From: DASXVU01 sp963732855
Lineage (GTDB): Archaea; Thermoplasmatota; Thermoplasmata; Methanomassiliicoccales; UBA472
Length of the DNA: 64,000 bases
Direction of reading: 5' to 3'
NCBI GenBank assembly: GCA_963732855.1
Contig: CAVTBB010000003.1
Location: forward strand, 310,001-374,000
Shown here one piece after another: positions 7,496 through 16,742 of this stretch (positions are counted from its first letter, which is position 1; every line of letters starts with the position of its first letter). A program made the position numbers and the translations under genes. Below the pieces are notes generated by a model. That model was not told where the DNA came from. It was given only the letters and a program-made list of their open reading frames with translations, and did no database searches.

Positions 7496-9436
7496 ATGGC
7501 TGCTAGTAAGAAAGTAGACGCCGCCCAACAGGAGGTCCGTTTAGACCCTGGGCAATCCTCCGTCGATGCGAGCATAGTCTCTGGAGCCAATGACGGAACG
7601 GACCTCAAATCCTGGTTGGAAGGAGGAGACGATTTTCTATCATGGTTGAACGAAGGTGCCGAGGAGCAGGCGGCCGCTGAGCACAAACAGGTGGCAGTGG
7701 TCGAGGCAAGCTCGGAGTACATAGCCGAGCTCAATGACCGGCTCAAGAAATACGAGGATGAACTGCGCCTCCTTAAGATGAAGCTGGCGGAAGCGTTCAT
7801 GGACAATGCCTCAGAATCATCCAGCAAGGATGTGGAGGTCGACTTGGGCCGAAAACTGCAGGAGCTCATCGAGGCAAAGGACCGCCTGGGACTCGAGGTG
7901 GACCGGCTCCAGAAACTGAACGATGAGATCAAGCAGCACTTCCAGCAGTCACTCGTCAACGTTTCAGAGGACAAATCGTCCTTGCTCATGAAAGAGATAG
8001 AGCTCAAGGAGAAGGAGTCTAAGCTACTGACCCGGGTGAGGGAACTTGAGCTCCGGCAACGCGAGGCATCAAGCTACACCTCGAAGGAGGTCGAGGCGAA
8101 CCTGGAGGAGCGGTTCCACACCGAGCTCAGACAGAAGGAGACGGAATGGCGGTTCAAGGAACAGCAATTGCTCAACCGCATCCAGGACATGGAGAAGGAG
8201 ATGCTGAGGCTCTCCATGGACCTCAAGCTCAAGGACGACAAGCTCAAGATCTCCAATCTGGGCAAGCCAGACATCGAGAAGGCGATATCCCAGAAGTACG
8301 AAGAGCTGATGGTCAAGGAGAAGGAATCGGCCCTGATGGAGAGCGAACTGGATCAGATGAAGATCCAGATACGCGAGAAGGATGACGAGCTGAAGAAGAT
8401 CAGGGATGTCGTCACGTACAAGGAGGACGAGCTGAACCGCCGAGAAGAGGACATGATGTACCGTGAGAAGGTACTCTCCGGCGAGAAGCGCAAGTTCGAG
8501 GAGACCCGGAAAGAACTCAGCGGCACCGACGAGGTGGAGCTGAAGAAGCGCATCGAGGAGCTCAGGAACGAGGTGCAGAAGAAGGAGGAGGACCTCCGCG
8601 CCAAGGAAAGGTTCCTGAACACCAAGGCCGAGGAGATCCGGATGCGCGAGTCCGGCCTGATCGAGGACGAGATCAAGGCGAGGGAGAAGGACCGGGTATT
8701 AGAGGCCACTCAGGCCAAGGTCAAGACCGGCAACACGAGGCTGGATGACCTGCTGCTGGGCGGAATACCGTTCGGTTCCAACATCATGGTCCACGGCCCA
8801 CCGTTCGTCGGCAAGGAGATCATGGTCAATTCGTTCGTGGCGGAAGGTCTGAAGAAGGGAATTCCGGCGTTGTGGGTTATCACAGACAAGACCCCCAAGG
8901 ACATACGCGAAGAGATGAAGTTCGTTTTGTCCGGGTACGATGAGTACGAAAGGAAGGGACTGGTCCGGTACATTGACGCGTTCTCCCGCTCCATGGGAGA
9001 TGATTCCAAGGACGAGTACACCGTCTATATCGACGAGCCCACCGATCACGAGAAGATATCGGAGGCGGTCGAGACCATCACTAAGTCTTTCCGCGAGAGC
9101 CATGAATATTATCGCATGGCGTTCCGCTCCATTTCCACATTGATCGCCTACTCCGACCCGAACACTGCGTTCCGGTTCCTGTCCCCGCTGTGCGGAAAGC
9201 GCAAGCGCGACAAGGCCGTCTCCATGTTCACGGTGGAGAAGGGAATGCACGGCGAACAGGAGATTCAGATGCTCGGCTCGATCATGGACGGGATGATCGA
9301 CTTCAAGGTCGACCAGCTGAAGACGTTCTTCTCGGTGCAGGGTATCAGCGAAGTTCAGTCCCGTGCCTATATCCGATACACCGCGTCGAAGCACGCGCTG
9401 CAGATCGGCTCATTCGCCCTAGACCACATAAGGTAA
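7496..9436 (+). CDS. Long coiled-coil protein fused to a RecA/KaiC-like domain with degenerate P-loop
   Basis: A 646-residue protein. Residues ~1-60 are low-complexity. Residues ~65-400 form a near-continuous, highly charged coiled coil with heptad character. Residues ~407-646 are a RecA-superfamily domain of the KaiC/Rad55 type, starting VKTGNTRLDDLLLGGIP. The P-loop is GPPFVGKE (434-441): the usual Ser/Thr after the lysine is Glu, so ATP hydrolysis is doubtful. There is no signal peptide or membrane segment. By analogy it may be a cytoplasmic scaffold or signalling ATPase; this is inference. It is monocistronic with its own TATA box. Confidence 0.8.
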   Translation: MAASKKVDAAQQEVRLDPGQSSVDASIVSGANDGTDLKSWLEGGDDFLSWLNEGAEEQAAAEHKQVAVVEASSEYIAELNDRLKKYEDELRLLKMKLAEAFMDNASESSSKDVEVDLGRKLQELIEAKDRLGLEVDRLQKLNDEIKQHFQQSLVNVSEDKSSLLMKEIELKEKESKLLTRVRELELRQREASSYTSKEVEANLEERFHTELRQKETEWRFKEQQLLNRIQDMEKEMLRLSMDLKLKDDKLKISNLGKPDIEKAISQKYEELMVKEKESALMESELDQMKIQIREKDDELKKIRDVVTYKEDELNRREEDMMYREKVLSGEKRKFEETRKELSGTDEVELKKRIEELRNEVQKKEEDLRAKERFLNTKAEEIRMRESGLIEDEIKAREKDRVLEATQAKVKTGNTRLDDLLLGGIPFGSNIMVHGPPFVGKEIMVNSFVAEGLKKGIPALWVITDKTPKDIREEMKFVLSGYDEYERKGLVRYIDAFSRSMGDDSKDEYTVYIDEPTDHEKISEAVETITKSFRESHEYYRMAFRSISTLIAYSDPNTAFRFLSPLCGKRKRDKAVSMFTVEKGMHGEQEIQMLGSIMDGMIDFKVDQLKTFFSVQGISEVQSRAYIRYTASKHALQIGSFALDHIR

Positions 9437-9487
9437 AGCAACTTGATCGAAAAGGAAAGGTTGAAACGGTCGCGATATCTCAAAGGA

Positions 9488-9913
9488 CTACGCGACCTCA
9501 ACACCACTTCCCGGTTTTATCGTGCCTTTCTTCTGCACATTGATGTGGGGCAGGGGGAAAGGCGGGGGAAGCTTGATGTCCCTGGCAACCAGGAGCGCGG
9601 TGGGCAGGCAGTTCGAAACGATGGTGTTGTGAACGACGTTCGCATCGTCCACCGGCATCGAGCCGTCCTTGGCCCATTCCGTCATGATGGCGTTAGCGTT
9701 TCCATCGCCGATTATTTGGCCTTCTATCTTGATGAAGCCCATCCCGGCATAGTTGGCGGTGAAACGGAAATCAACGGAGATGGTCTCGTCCGAAACCCTC
9801 ACCACCTGGGTAATGCTACTGTTCTGATCGATGCGGATGTTGGCGATGCGTTCCCCTGCTTTGGAGAAACGTTTTGCCTCGATGACACTCATCTCGAAGG
9901 ACTTGACCTGCAT
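9488..9913 (-). CDS. Conserved archaeal protein of unknown function
   Basis: A 141-residue, beta-rich soluble protein beginning MQVKSFEMSVIEAKRF. The alternating hydrophobic strands (ETISVDFRFTANYAG, MGFIKIEGQII) resemble small SecB-like chaperone/binding folds found in archaea, but I cannot assign it. I chose the ATG at 9913 because an AAGGTG ribosome-binding site sits 10 nt upstream, with a TATA-like tttagtatag about 50 bp upstream; an ATG at 9922 is the alternative. It is convergent with the coiled-coil/RecA gene and followed upstream by tRNA-Phe. Confidence 0.62.
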   Translation of the reverse strand: MQVKSFEMSVIEAKRFSKAGERIANIRIDQNSSITQVVRVSDETISVDFRFTANYAGMGFIKIEGQIIGDGNANAIMTEWAKDGSMPVDDANVVHNTIVSNCLPTALLVARDIKLPPPFPLPHINVQKKGTIKPGSGVEVA

Positions 9914-9987
9914 ATTAACCATGCACCTTATCGGTGCGGGCGATATCAAACCTTTGTTGCTATACTAAAGAAGCAAATGAAAAGGAG

Positions 9988-10060
9988 TGCCGCAGGCCGG
10001 GCTCGAACCAGCGACTTCAAGGTCTTCAGCCTTGCACTCTCCCAGCTGAGTTACTGCGGC
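9988..10060 (-). tRNA. tRNA-Phe (GAA)
   Basis: A 73-nt cloverleaf on the minus strand. The acceptor stem is GCCGCAG/CTGCGGC with discriminator A. The anticodon stem CAAGG/CCTTG closes the loop CTGAAGA, giving anticodon GAA. The T arm is GCTGG-TTCGAGC-CCGGC. The 3' CCA is not encoded and I see no intron. Confidence 0.95.
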
Positions 10061-10239
10061 TTGGCGGTCAGAGAAAGTGGAATACCATTATAAAGGTTGG
10101 CATGACAGTGTTCCAGGTACACGGAATGGTTACCCCGCCGCATCGTAGTAAATTAGGCGCGCGTTCGGAACGGGCGGGCAGATAGAAATATCGTCCAGTC
10201 TTCGCCCATGATTTCACAATTAGCCAGTCATCTCATAAC

Positions 10240-10248
10240 GTTTAAATA
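10240..10248 (+). promoter_or_regulatory. TATA-like box of the filament operon
   Basis: gtttaaata lies about 45-50 bp before the ATG at 10292. A purine-rich tgagga element precedes the start. It is the only clear promoter before the five-gene block ending at 16683. Confidence 0.5.
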
Positions 10249-10291
10249 CTCACGACCCGCTCCTTTCACGATACGATTTTGAGGAACCAGC

Positions 10292-11263
10292 ATGGTCAAA
10301 ATTGGCTTTAGAAAAAGGATTCTGAGCAAATCAAGTCGGGCACGATGCTTACGCCGGGACCAAGAGGGAGTAGCTTCGGTCATCGGCACGATCATGGCCC
10401 TGCTGATCTTCCTAACTTTCATGTCCATGTTCGTAAACACCTACATCCCGATTTGGATGAAGGAGAACGAACGCCTGCATATGAACGAGGTGCAGAACCA
10501 GATGGGCGAGATCAAGGGGAAGGTCGACAACCTGATAGTCAACGCTCAGGTCACCGGGACTAGCATGGTCACCACCTACCAGCCGTTGACCCTGGGTGCG
10601 GATGGGATACCCCTGTTCGCTTCGCCCACTGCGGGTGCGATCGTCCTGAAACCGAGTGGTACAAGCACCACTGGGACTAGCATCTCCTTCAACTACACGT
10701 CAAACGCCGCAAAGGTCATGTTCAATGAGACCGGGGGCGGAAAGCTGGAGTTCTATGCGCCTAACCGTTACTACGTTGGCCAGTGGCTGGCATATGAGAA
10801 CGGCGCCCTTATCGTCAAGCAGGACGCGGGGGAGGCCATGAAGGCCGCTCCATCCCTGACCCTGACAAAGAACAACAACATGGTCAACATCGAGTTCACC
10901 CAGATCGACATCGTCGGTACCAACTCCACGATGGCCGGGACCGGGATCGCCGGGGTCAACATCAACCTGATCTACCTGGACACGCAGATGTATGAGCCCC
11001 ATTGGGCGGAGGGCGGGGCAGCCCAGAACACCACCGTCTTCAGCTTCAATACCGTTTATAGTGTGGCATACATGGACTTCATGAACAAGACGATCGCGGC
11101 AGCCACGCCCCAGGGCAGCCCAAACCCCCTGGTAGCTGGTACAGATTACGTCCTGACGGACACCACCCTGCCGAACAAGTCCCACATGATCACCCTTAAG
11201 ATCATCAACACGGGAACGCTGACGCTCAGCCGCGCCTTCGTCCAGGTTGACATCAATGTTTAA
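10292..11263 (+). CDS. Archaeal type IV pilin-like secreted protein
   Basis: A 323-residue protein with a basic N-terminus, then EGVASVIGTIMALLIFLTF, the charged-then-hydrophobic pattern of archaeal pilins and of DUF1628-type N-termini. One membrane helix at about residues 30-52 is followed by a large extracellular domain rich in Thr, Asn and Gly with several N-glycosylation sequons (NYTS, NSTM, NTTV). It may be the major or an initiating subunit of the filament assembled by the four genes behind it, or a pseudopilin platform protein. The next gene starts 13 bp later, so this is the first gene of the operon. Confidence 0.75.
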   Translation: MVKIGFRKRILSKSSRARCLRRDQEGVASVIGTIMALLIFLTFMSMFVNTYIPIWMKENERLHMNEVQNQMGEIKGKVDNLIVNAQVTGTSMVTTYQPLTLGADGIPLFASPTAGAIVLKPSGTSTTGTSISFNYTSNAAKVMFNETGGGKLEFYAPNRYYVGQWLAYENGALIVKQDAGEAMKAAPSLTLTKNNNMVNIEFTQIDIVGTNSTMAGTGIAGVNINLIYLDTQMYEPHWAEGGAAQNTTVFSFNTVYSVAYMDFMNKTIAAATPQGSPNPLVAGTDYVLTDTTLPNKSHMITLKIINTGTLTLSRAFVQVDINV

Positions 11264-11275
11264 TGAGGTTCCAGA

Positions 11276-13000
11276 ATGACGACAGAAGCAGATCCAATTG
11301 CTCGGGGCGGCAGGAGGCAGGAGCTGTCCAGAGAGAGCACCATGGAGAAGGCGAAGGAAGGCTACCTGCGCTTCCTTAAGAAGGTCGCCCCGAACCGCGG
11401 CATCAAGGTTATGCTATCCGCCAAGACAGTGGCGCAGAAACGTCTCCAGAAGGGTTCCCATGTCACAGACATCCCGCCGCTCAAGAGCTCTGCCATCGAG
11501 GTCCTAGAGACCTATCCCGTCAAGGAACCGTACAGCTACATCAGGATCACGTTCAACAATGAGAACAGCGAATATCTCTACGAGGTCATCGAGCCGGAAC
11601 TGAACCGGGAAGAAAAGGACCTGCTGGCCCTGATCAAGGACACCTTGCAGCGCACCCTCGGCTACGAGTGGGAGAAGCTGACCTCGCTGGACAAGGAAGA
11701 GTACCTCCGGGAGAGCGTGGACTCGTTCGTGCAGACAAGGGGCATCAAGGTCGAGCCGATAACCAAGAAGAAGCTCGGCTACTACATCATCAGGGATTTC
11801 GTCGGCCATGGCGTGATCGACGTCATGATGAACGACGACGACATCGAGGATATCTCCTGCGACGGTTACAACATACCGATCTTCATCTCCCACCGGAAGT
11901 ATGAGTCAGTGCGGTCTAACATCATATTTGACAACGAGGATTCGCTTAACAACTTCGTTGTGACGCTATCGCAGAGGAGCGGAAAACAGATCTCGGTTTC
12001 GAGCCCGATCCTGGACGGCACGACCATCGAGGGTCACCGGGTCCAGGCGACATATTCTAGGGAGGTCACCACCCGAGGGTCGACCTTTACCATCAGACGT
12101 TTCAAGCACCGCCCGTTCACCCCGGTGGACCTGCTGAAGTACAAGACAGTCTCCCCGGAGATGATGGCCTACCTTTGGCTGGGAGTCGAGAACGGGGAAT
12201 CGATGATCCTGTGCGGGGGGACGGCGTCCGGCAAGACGTCCGCCTTGAACTCGCTGGCACTGTTCATCCCGCCGGGAGCCAAGATCGTCACCATGGAAGA
12301 TACCAGGGAGATTAACCTGCCCCATGAGAACTGGATCCCGGGAATGACCCGTACCGGGGTCGGCGAGAAGGACCGGGACGGAAAGTCGGCCGGTGAGATC
12401 GACATGTTCGACCTGGTGCGTGCCGCCCTGAGGCAACGTCCTAACTACATCATCGTTGGAGAGGTCAGGGGAAAGGAGACCTACATAATGTTCCAGGCGA
12501 TGGCGACCGGGCATTCGACCTATTCGACCATGCATGCCGATTCTGTCAAGTCCATGGTGAACAGGCTGGAGAACCCGCCCATCAACTGCCCCAGGATCCT
12601 GCTTACCGCTCTTCGCAACGTTTTGATCCAGGCACAAGTGCGGGTCGGGAACGACCTGGTGCGTCGGATGAAGCAGGTCATCGAGATCGTCGGATTTGAG
12701 CCAGAGACGAACGAGCTCATTACCAACACCGTCTATGAATGGGACCAAGCCACGGACCGATTCATCTACAAAGGTCACTCCTTCCTGTTCGACAAGATCA
12801 TGGAAATGAAGTCGCTCACGCACGATGAGATGATGACGGAGTTCCAGAAGCGCATCGAGATCGTCAATTACATGGTGTTCAAGGACATGATAGACTATCG
12901 CAAGATCTGGGCCATCACCAATGCTTATTACAAGGATCCTGAGAAGACGCTTGCCCGGATAAGGAAGGACACAGAGGAGGCTGGCAAGAATGTCGCCTGA
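11276..13000 (+). CDS. Type II/IV secretion (GspE/archaellum-type) motor ATPase, paralogue 1
   Basis: A 574-residue hexameric ATPase of the FlaI/TadA class. The Walker A is CGGTASGKTSAL (near residue 314), the Asp-box is TMEDTREINLPHENW, the Walker B region is ALRQRPNYIIVGEVRG, and the His-box region is ATGHSTYSTMHADS. The N-terminal ~200 residues are the archaeal-specific domain ending IRDFVGHGVIDVMMND. It should power assembly or disassembly of a pilus-like filament at the inner face of the membrane. It overlaps the next gene by 11 bp and is clearly paralogous to the ATPase at 14959-16683. Confidence 0.92.
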   Translation: MTTEADPIARGGRRQELSRESTMEKAKEGYLRFLKKVAPNRGIKVMLSAKTVAQKRLQKGSHVTDIPPLKSSAIEVLETYPVKEPYSYIRITFNNENSEYLYEVIEPELNREEKDLLALIKDTLQRTLGYEWEKLTSLDKEEYLRESVDSFVQTRGIKVEPITKKKLGYYIIRDFVGHGVIDVMMNDDDIEDISCDGYNIPIFISHRKYESVRSNIIFDNEDSLNNFVVTLSQRSGKQISVSSPILDGTTIEGHRVQATYSREVTTRGSTFTIRRFKHRPFTPVDLLKYKTVSPEMMAYLWLGVENGESMILCGGTASGKTSALNSLALFIPPGAKIVTMEDTREINLPHENWIPGMTRTGVGEKDRDGKSAGEIDMFDLVRAALRQRPNYIIVGEVRGKETYIMFQAMATGHSTYSTMHADSVKSMVNRLENPPINCPRILLTALRNVLIQAQVRVGNDLVRRMKQVIEIVGFEPETNELITNTVYEWDQATDRFIYKGHSFLFDKIMEMKSLTHDEMMTEFQKRIEIVNYMVFKDMIDYRKIWAITNAYYKDPEKTLARIRKDTEEAGKNVA

Positions 13001-14030
13001 AATCTCGGATATGTTCTCCAAGGTGGACACGAGCAAGCAGTCCTATATGAAGACCAAGAAGATCGGTGAGCACAAGAAGGAGCTCGGCCCCCGTGTCATC
13101 AGGCTGCCCGAGGGCGTAGTCCCTGACTATGTCAAGCTCACCAAGTACCAGGAGTTCTGCTGGAGAACGATGGGTAAGATCGTGCGTCTCCGGGCCAAGC
13201 CCAACCCCAAGCAGGAGTCGCTATTGTTGCAGGCGCACATGCGGATGCGGCAGGAAGAGTTCGTCGCTTTCGTTTGGATGACCACGCTGCTGGTGGCAAT
13301 GATCACGGTCCTGATCAGCGTGTTCTTTGGCGCCATATTCTTGGCGGTGCTGAACATCAACCCGGCGCTGACCGTTCTCTTCTCCGTGATGGTCGTTCTG
13401 GTCCCGACGATGATGACCTATGTGGTCATGAATTCGATGCCTGGCTCGAAGACGAAAACAAGAAAACGAGATATCGATAAGCGCATCGGTCCAGCTATGT
13501 CTTTCATTTCTGCGATGGCATCGGCAGACGTCAACATCGATGTCATTTTCAAAGAGCTCTCCCGCCAGCCGATCTATGGCGAGATACAGAAGGAGTCGGA
13601 ATGGATCACCAGGGATACCGAGTTGCTCGGCATCGATATCCTTACCGCGATCGGCAAGGCCGCACAAAGGACACCCTCACAACGCTTCCAGGAATTCCTG
13701 CAAGGTGTCGTGACCACATCCACTTCCGGCGGTCAACTGAAACCATACTTCCTGCAGAAGGCAGAGCAGTTCGAGAAGGAGCACAAGCTGGAGATCAGGG
13801 CGCAACTGGAGAGCCTCGGTCTGATGGCCGAATCGTTCGTCACGGTGGTCGTGGCGTTCCCCCTGTTCCTTATCGTTATCATGGCCATTATGGCCATCGT
13901 GCCAGGTGGTGGTGGCAGCGCCGGGACCACGATAACCCTGCTCTACTTGGTGGTAGGACTGATGGTCCCATTTTCCCAGTTCGGCTTCATCTTCTTCATC
14001 TGGAACAGTACGAAGGAGTCGACGATGTGA
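12990..14030 (+). CDS. T2SSF/TadB-like membrane protein of the filament system, subunit A
   Basis: A 346-residue membrane protein with a ~95-residue cytoplasmic N-terminus, two membrane helices (~95-150), a cytoplasmic T2SSF domain (IGPAMSFISAMASADVNID onward) and two or three C-terminal membrane helices starting AESFVTVVVAFPLFLIVI. Such proteins form the membrane platform that the motor ATPase turns. It carries one T2SSF domain where the archaellum protein FlaJ has two. Together with the next gene it looks like a FlaJ split in two, as in TadB/TadC systems. Confidence 0.85.
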   Translation: MSPEISDMFSKVDTSKQSYMKTKKIGEHKKELGPRVIRLPEGVVPDYVKLTKYQEFCWRTMGKIVRLRAKPNPKQESLLLQAHMRMRQEEFVAFVWMTTLLVAMITVLISVFFGAIFLAVLNINPALTVLFSVMVVLVPTMMTYVVMNSMPGSKTKTRKRDIDKRIGPAMSFISAMASADVNIDVIFKELSRQPIYGEIQKESEWITRDTELLGIDILTAIGKAAQRTPSQRFQEFLQGVVTTSTSGGQLKPYFLQKAEQFEKEHKLEIRAQLESLGLMAESFVTVVVAFPLFLIVIMAIMAIVPGGGGSAGTTITLLYLVVGLMVPFSQFGFIFFIWNSTKESTM

Positions 14031-14039
14031 GGTGCTCAA

Positions 14040-14957
14040 ATGGCCACTGACAAGAACCCGGAAATAATGGACCTTAAGCAACTCAGATCCGAAAAGCATG
14101 ACTACACCAAAACTGCCTTAATCGTCGGCGTGGTAATCGGCGTTATCTTCTTCCTCATTGGATTCCTAGACGCCATCGGCGGCCTGGAGACGCCGCTGAA
14201 CTGGATCGACTACGTTGCGCTGGGATTGATGGGCATGTCGGGACCGTACGGGTTCTACACCACATACAAGCACAAGAGGGTCAAGAACATCGAGGCCCGC
14301 CTTCCTGATTTCCTCAGGGACGTGGCCGAAGCGGGCCGGTTCGGAATGACCTTGGCCGAGTCCATCAAGGTCTCGTCCCGTGGGAGATATGGGCCGCTGA
14401 CGCCCGAGATCCAACGCATGGCAGCGCAGATCGAGTGGGGCGTACCTGCGGCCGAGGCGCTGAAGCTATTCGCCGAGCGTGTCGACACCCCGCTGGTCAA
14501 CCGGATGATATCGATCATCATCAAGGCCAACGATGCCGGCGGTAACGTCGCGGACGTGCTCAGCATGGTTGCCCACGATGCCCGCGAGAGCATGCTCGAC
14601 CAGAGCGAGCGCAGCCTGGAAATGTCTACCTACACCGTCGTCATCTATGTTGCATTCGCGGTGTTCCTGGCCACGATCTTCATCCTTAACGCGACCTTCC
14701 TGCCGAAGATGGCGGAAGCTGGAGCGCAGGTGGCCGCGGGCGCCGAAGCGGCCGGCATAACCAACATGCCAGCCACCATCAAGACCGAGATCATACCGCA
14801 GATACAGCTCATATTCGTAATATCTGTCGTTATCCACGCCTTTGGTGACGGGATACTCGCGGGGGTGTTGCAAGACGGCCGCATCGCCAATGGTCTGAGG
14901 CATTCGTTCATTATGCTCCTGATTGGGCTGATCGGGACAAAACTTGGAGGGGCCTGA
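14040..14957 (+). CDS. T2SSF/TadC-like membrane protein of the filament system, subunit B
   Basis: A 305-residue partner of the preceding platform protein. Two N-terminal membrane helices (TKTALIVGVVIGVIFFLIGF and the segment around IDYVALGLMGM) are followed by the T2SSF domain (ARLPDFLRDVAEAGRFGMTL, with KANDAGGNVADVL) and C-terminal helices beginning TYTVVIYVAFAVFL. It starts 9 bp after subunit A. The GGAGGGG next to its stop is the ribosome-binding site of the second ATPase. A platform of two single-domain proteins is the Tad-like arrangement; I infer the two form a heteromer. Confidence 0.85.
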   Translation: MATDKNPEIMDLKQLRSEKHDYTKTALIVGVVIGVIFFLIGFLDAIGGLETPLNWIDYVALGLMGMSGPYGFYTTYKHKRVKNIEARLPDFLRDVAEAGRFGMTLAESIKVSSRGRYGPLTPEIQRMAAQIEWGVPAAEALKLFAERVDTPLVNRMISIIIKANDAGGNVADVLSMVAHDARESMLDQSERSLEMSTYTVVIYVAFAVFLATIFILNATFLPKMAEAGAQVAAGAEAAGITNMPATIKTEIIPQIQLIFVISVVIHAFGDGILAGVLQDGRIANGLRHSFIMLLIGLIGTKLGGA

Positions 14958-14958
14958 A

Positions 14959-16683
14959 TTGGAAGCCGGCAAAGAACCAAAGGACGAGATCGAGGAAGTC
15001 CTCAAGAGGAACCGCGAGCCTCGCGTCAAGCTGACTGCCATGCAGGGGTTTAACAGCAAGTACCTCGGATTCCTGCTGAAGGTCAAGAGCCGACCCATTA
15101 AGGTCCTGCAGCGATCTGAGGCGAGGCCGATGGAGCTCGATACCGGCGTCATAACCGATGTGCCGAAGATAGCGGAGCAGTATGTGGACGAGGTCGAAGT
15201 GACCCCTGTCCTGAAACCCTATTCATTCGTCCGCATCAAGTTCGACAACACCTCTTCCGAGTATATCTATGAGGTCATCGAACCGCGTCTGTCCGATGAC
15301 GAGATGTACCTGCTGGACATACTGAAGTCATCCCTCATCGTCACGCTCAACCTGACCGTCAGGAAGTCCCCCAAGGAGAAGATGGAGATCCTGCGCAAGG
15401 CAACGGACGAGCTGCTGCGGGTGTTCGAGGTCAACCCTAACCCATTGTCGAAAGAACGTATCCTCTACTACCTGCGCCGGGACTTCATAGGCTATGGGGC
15501 GATCGACGTCATGATGATCGACCCGAATGTCGAGGATTGTTCCTGCGACGGAGTCAACATCCCGCTCTATATATTCCACCGCAAGTACGGTTCCATCAAG
15601 TCTAACGTCAAGTTTGAGAAGGAGGATGAACTGGACTCGTTCGTGGTGTGGTTATCGCAGAAGTGCGGAAAGCACATCTCGGTGGCCAGTCCAATGCTGG
15701 ACGCAACGATCCCGGACGGCTCCAGGCTGAATGCGACGCTCGGTATGCACGTCACCAAGAGAGGCTCGTCGTTCACCATCAGACGGTTCAAGGAAAACCC
15801 GTTCACGCCCATCGACCTGCTCAAGTTCAAGACCATGAGCACGGAGATGATGGCCTACCTATGGATATCCACCGAGTTCGGCTCGTCGATGCTGGTATGC
15901 GGTGGTACCGCTTCCGGAAAGACGACCACGCTGAACGCCGTGCTGCTGTTCATCCCGCCCCAGAAGAAGATCATCAGTATCGAGGACACCAGGGAGCTGA
16001 ACCTCCCACACGAGAACTGGATCCCCGGCCTGACCCGGGAGGGATTCGGCGGCAAGAAGGCGGGCAGCACCGGTTCGGTCGACATGTTCGACCTTCTGAC
16101 CGCGGCTTTGAGGCAACGTCCCGATTACCTGATGGTCGGTGAGGTCAGAGGCAAGGAGGCGTATGTCGTCTTCCAGGCCATGGCCACCGGAAAGACCTCC
16201 TATTCCACTTTCCACGCAGAGGATGTCCAGGCGATGGTGCACAGGATGGAGAACGACCCGATCAACCTGCCCCGGGCTCTGATGACCGCATTGGACATCG
16301 TCATGCTCCAGGCCCAGGTCAAGGTCGGCACCAAGATGACCAGGAGGGTCAAGTCGCTTACTGAGATCGTGGGCATGGACCCGGAGACCGGGGAGCTGAT
16401 CACCAACGCGGTTTTCAGCTGGAACCCGGCGGACGACTCCTTCAACTATTCCGGTCATTCGTACATCTTCGAGAAGGTCAGGACCATTAAGTCCTGGTCG
16501 CCGAGGGAGATGGAACGCGAAGTGAAACGCCGGGTCGAGATCTTAGAGTACATGAAGAAGACCGGCGTGGACAATTACAAGCAGGTCGCGAGGATCATCT
16601 CAGCCTATTACAAGAGCCCGGAGCGCGCCATGTTGGAGATCCGGGAGAAGATGACGTCCACGCAACCAGTCCTTCCCCAGTGA
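14959..16683 (+). CDS. Type II/IV secretion motor ATPase, paralogue 2
   Basis: A 574-residue ATPase very like paralogue 1 over its whole length: shared PYSFVRIKFDN, RRDFIGYGAIDVMM, Walker A CGGTASGKTTTL, SIEDTRELNLPHENW, ALRQRPDYLMVGEVRG and ATGKTSYSTFHAED. The start is the TTG at 14959, because GGAGGGG lies 6 nt before it and it follows the upstream TGA by one base; a longer form from TTG 14944 is less likely. Two motors in one operon suggest either opposed assembly/disassembly roles, as for PilB and PilT, or a hetero-hexamer. Its His-box reads STFHAED against STMHADS in paralogue 1. Confidence 0.9.
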   Translation: MEAGKEPKDEIEEVLKRNREPRVKLTAMQGFNSKYLGFLLKVKSRPIKVLQRSEARPMELDTGVITDVPKIAEQYVDEVEVTPVLKPYSFVRIKFDNTSSEYIYEVIEPRLSDDEMYLLDILKSSLIVTLNLTVRKSPKEKMEILRKATDELLRVFEVNPNPLSKERILYYLRRDFIGYGAIDVMMIDPNVEDCSCDGVNIPLYIFHRKYGSIKSNVKFEKEDELDSFVVWLSQKCGKHISVASPMLDATIPDGSRLNATLGMHVTKRGSSFTIRRFKENPFTPIDLLKFKTMSTEMMAYLWISTEFGSSMLVCGGTASGKTTTLNAVLLFIPPQKKIISIEDTRELNLPHENWIPGLTREGFGGKKAGSTGSVDMFDLLTAALRQRPDYLMVGEVRGKEAYVVFQAMATGKTSYSTFHAEDVQAMVHRMENDPINLPRALMTALDIVMLQAQVKVGTKMTRRVKSLTEIVGMDPETGELITNAVFSWNPADDSFNYSGHSYIFEKVRTIKSWSPREMEREVKRRVEILEYMKKTGVDNYKQVARIISAYYKSPERAMLEIREKMTSTQPVLPQ

Positions 16684-16742
16684 CCAATGGTCCTGGGTTC
16701 GGTCTATTTTTTCTGACTCTCTTGACTTAATCAGGTAAAAGG

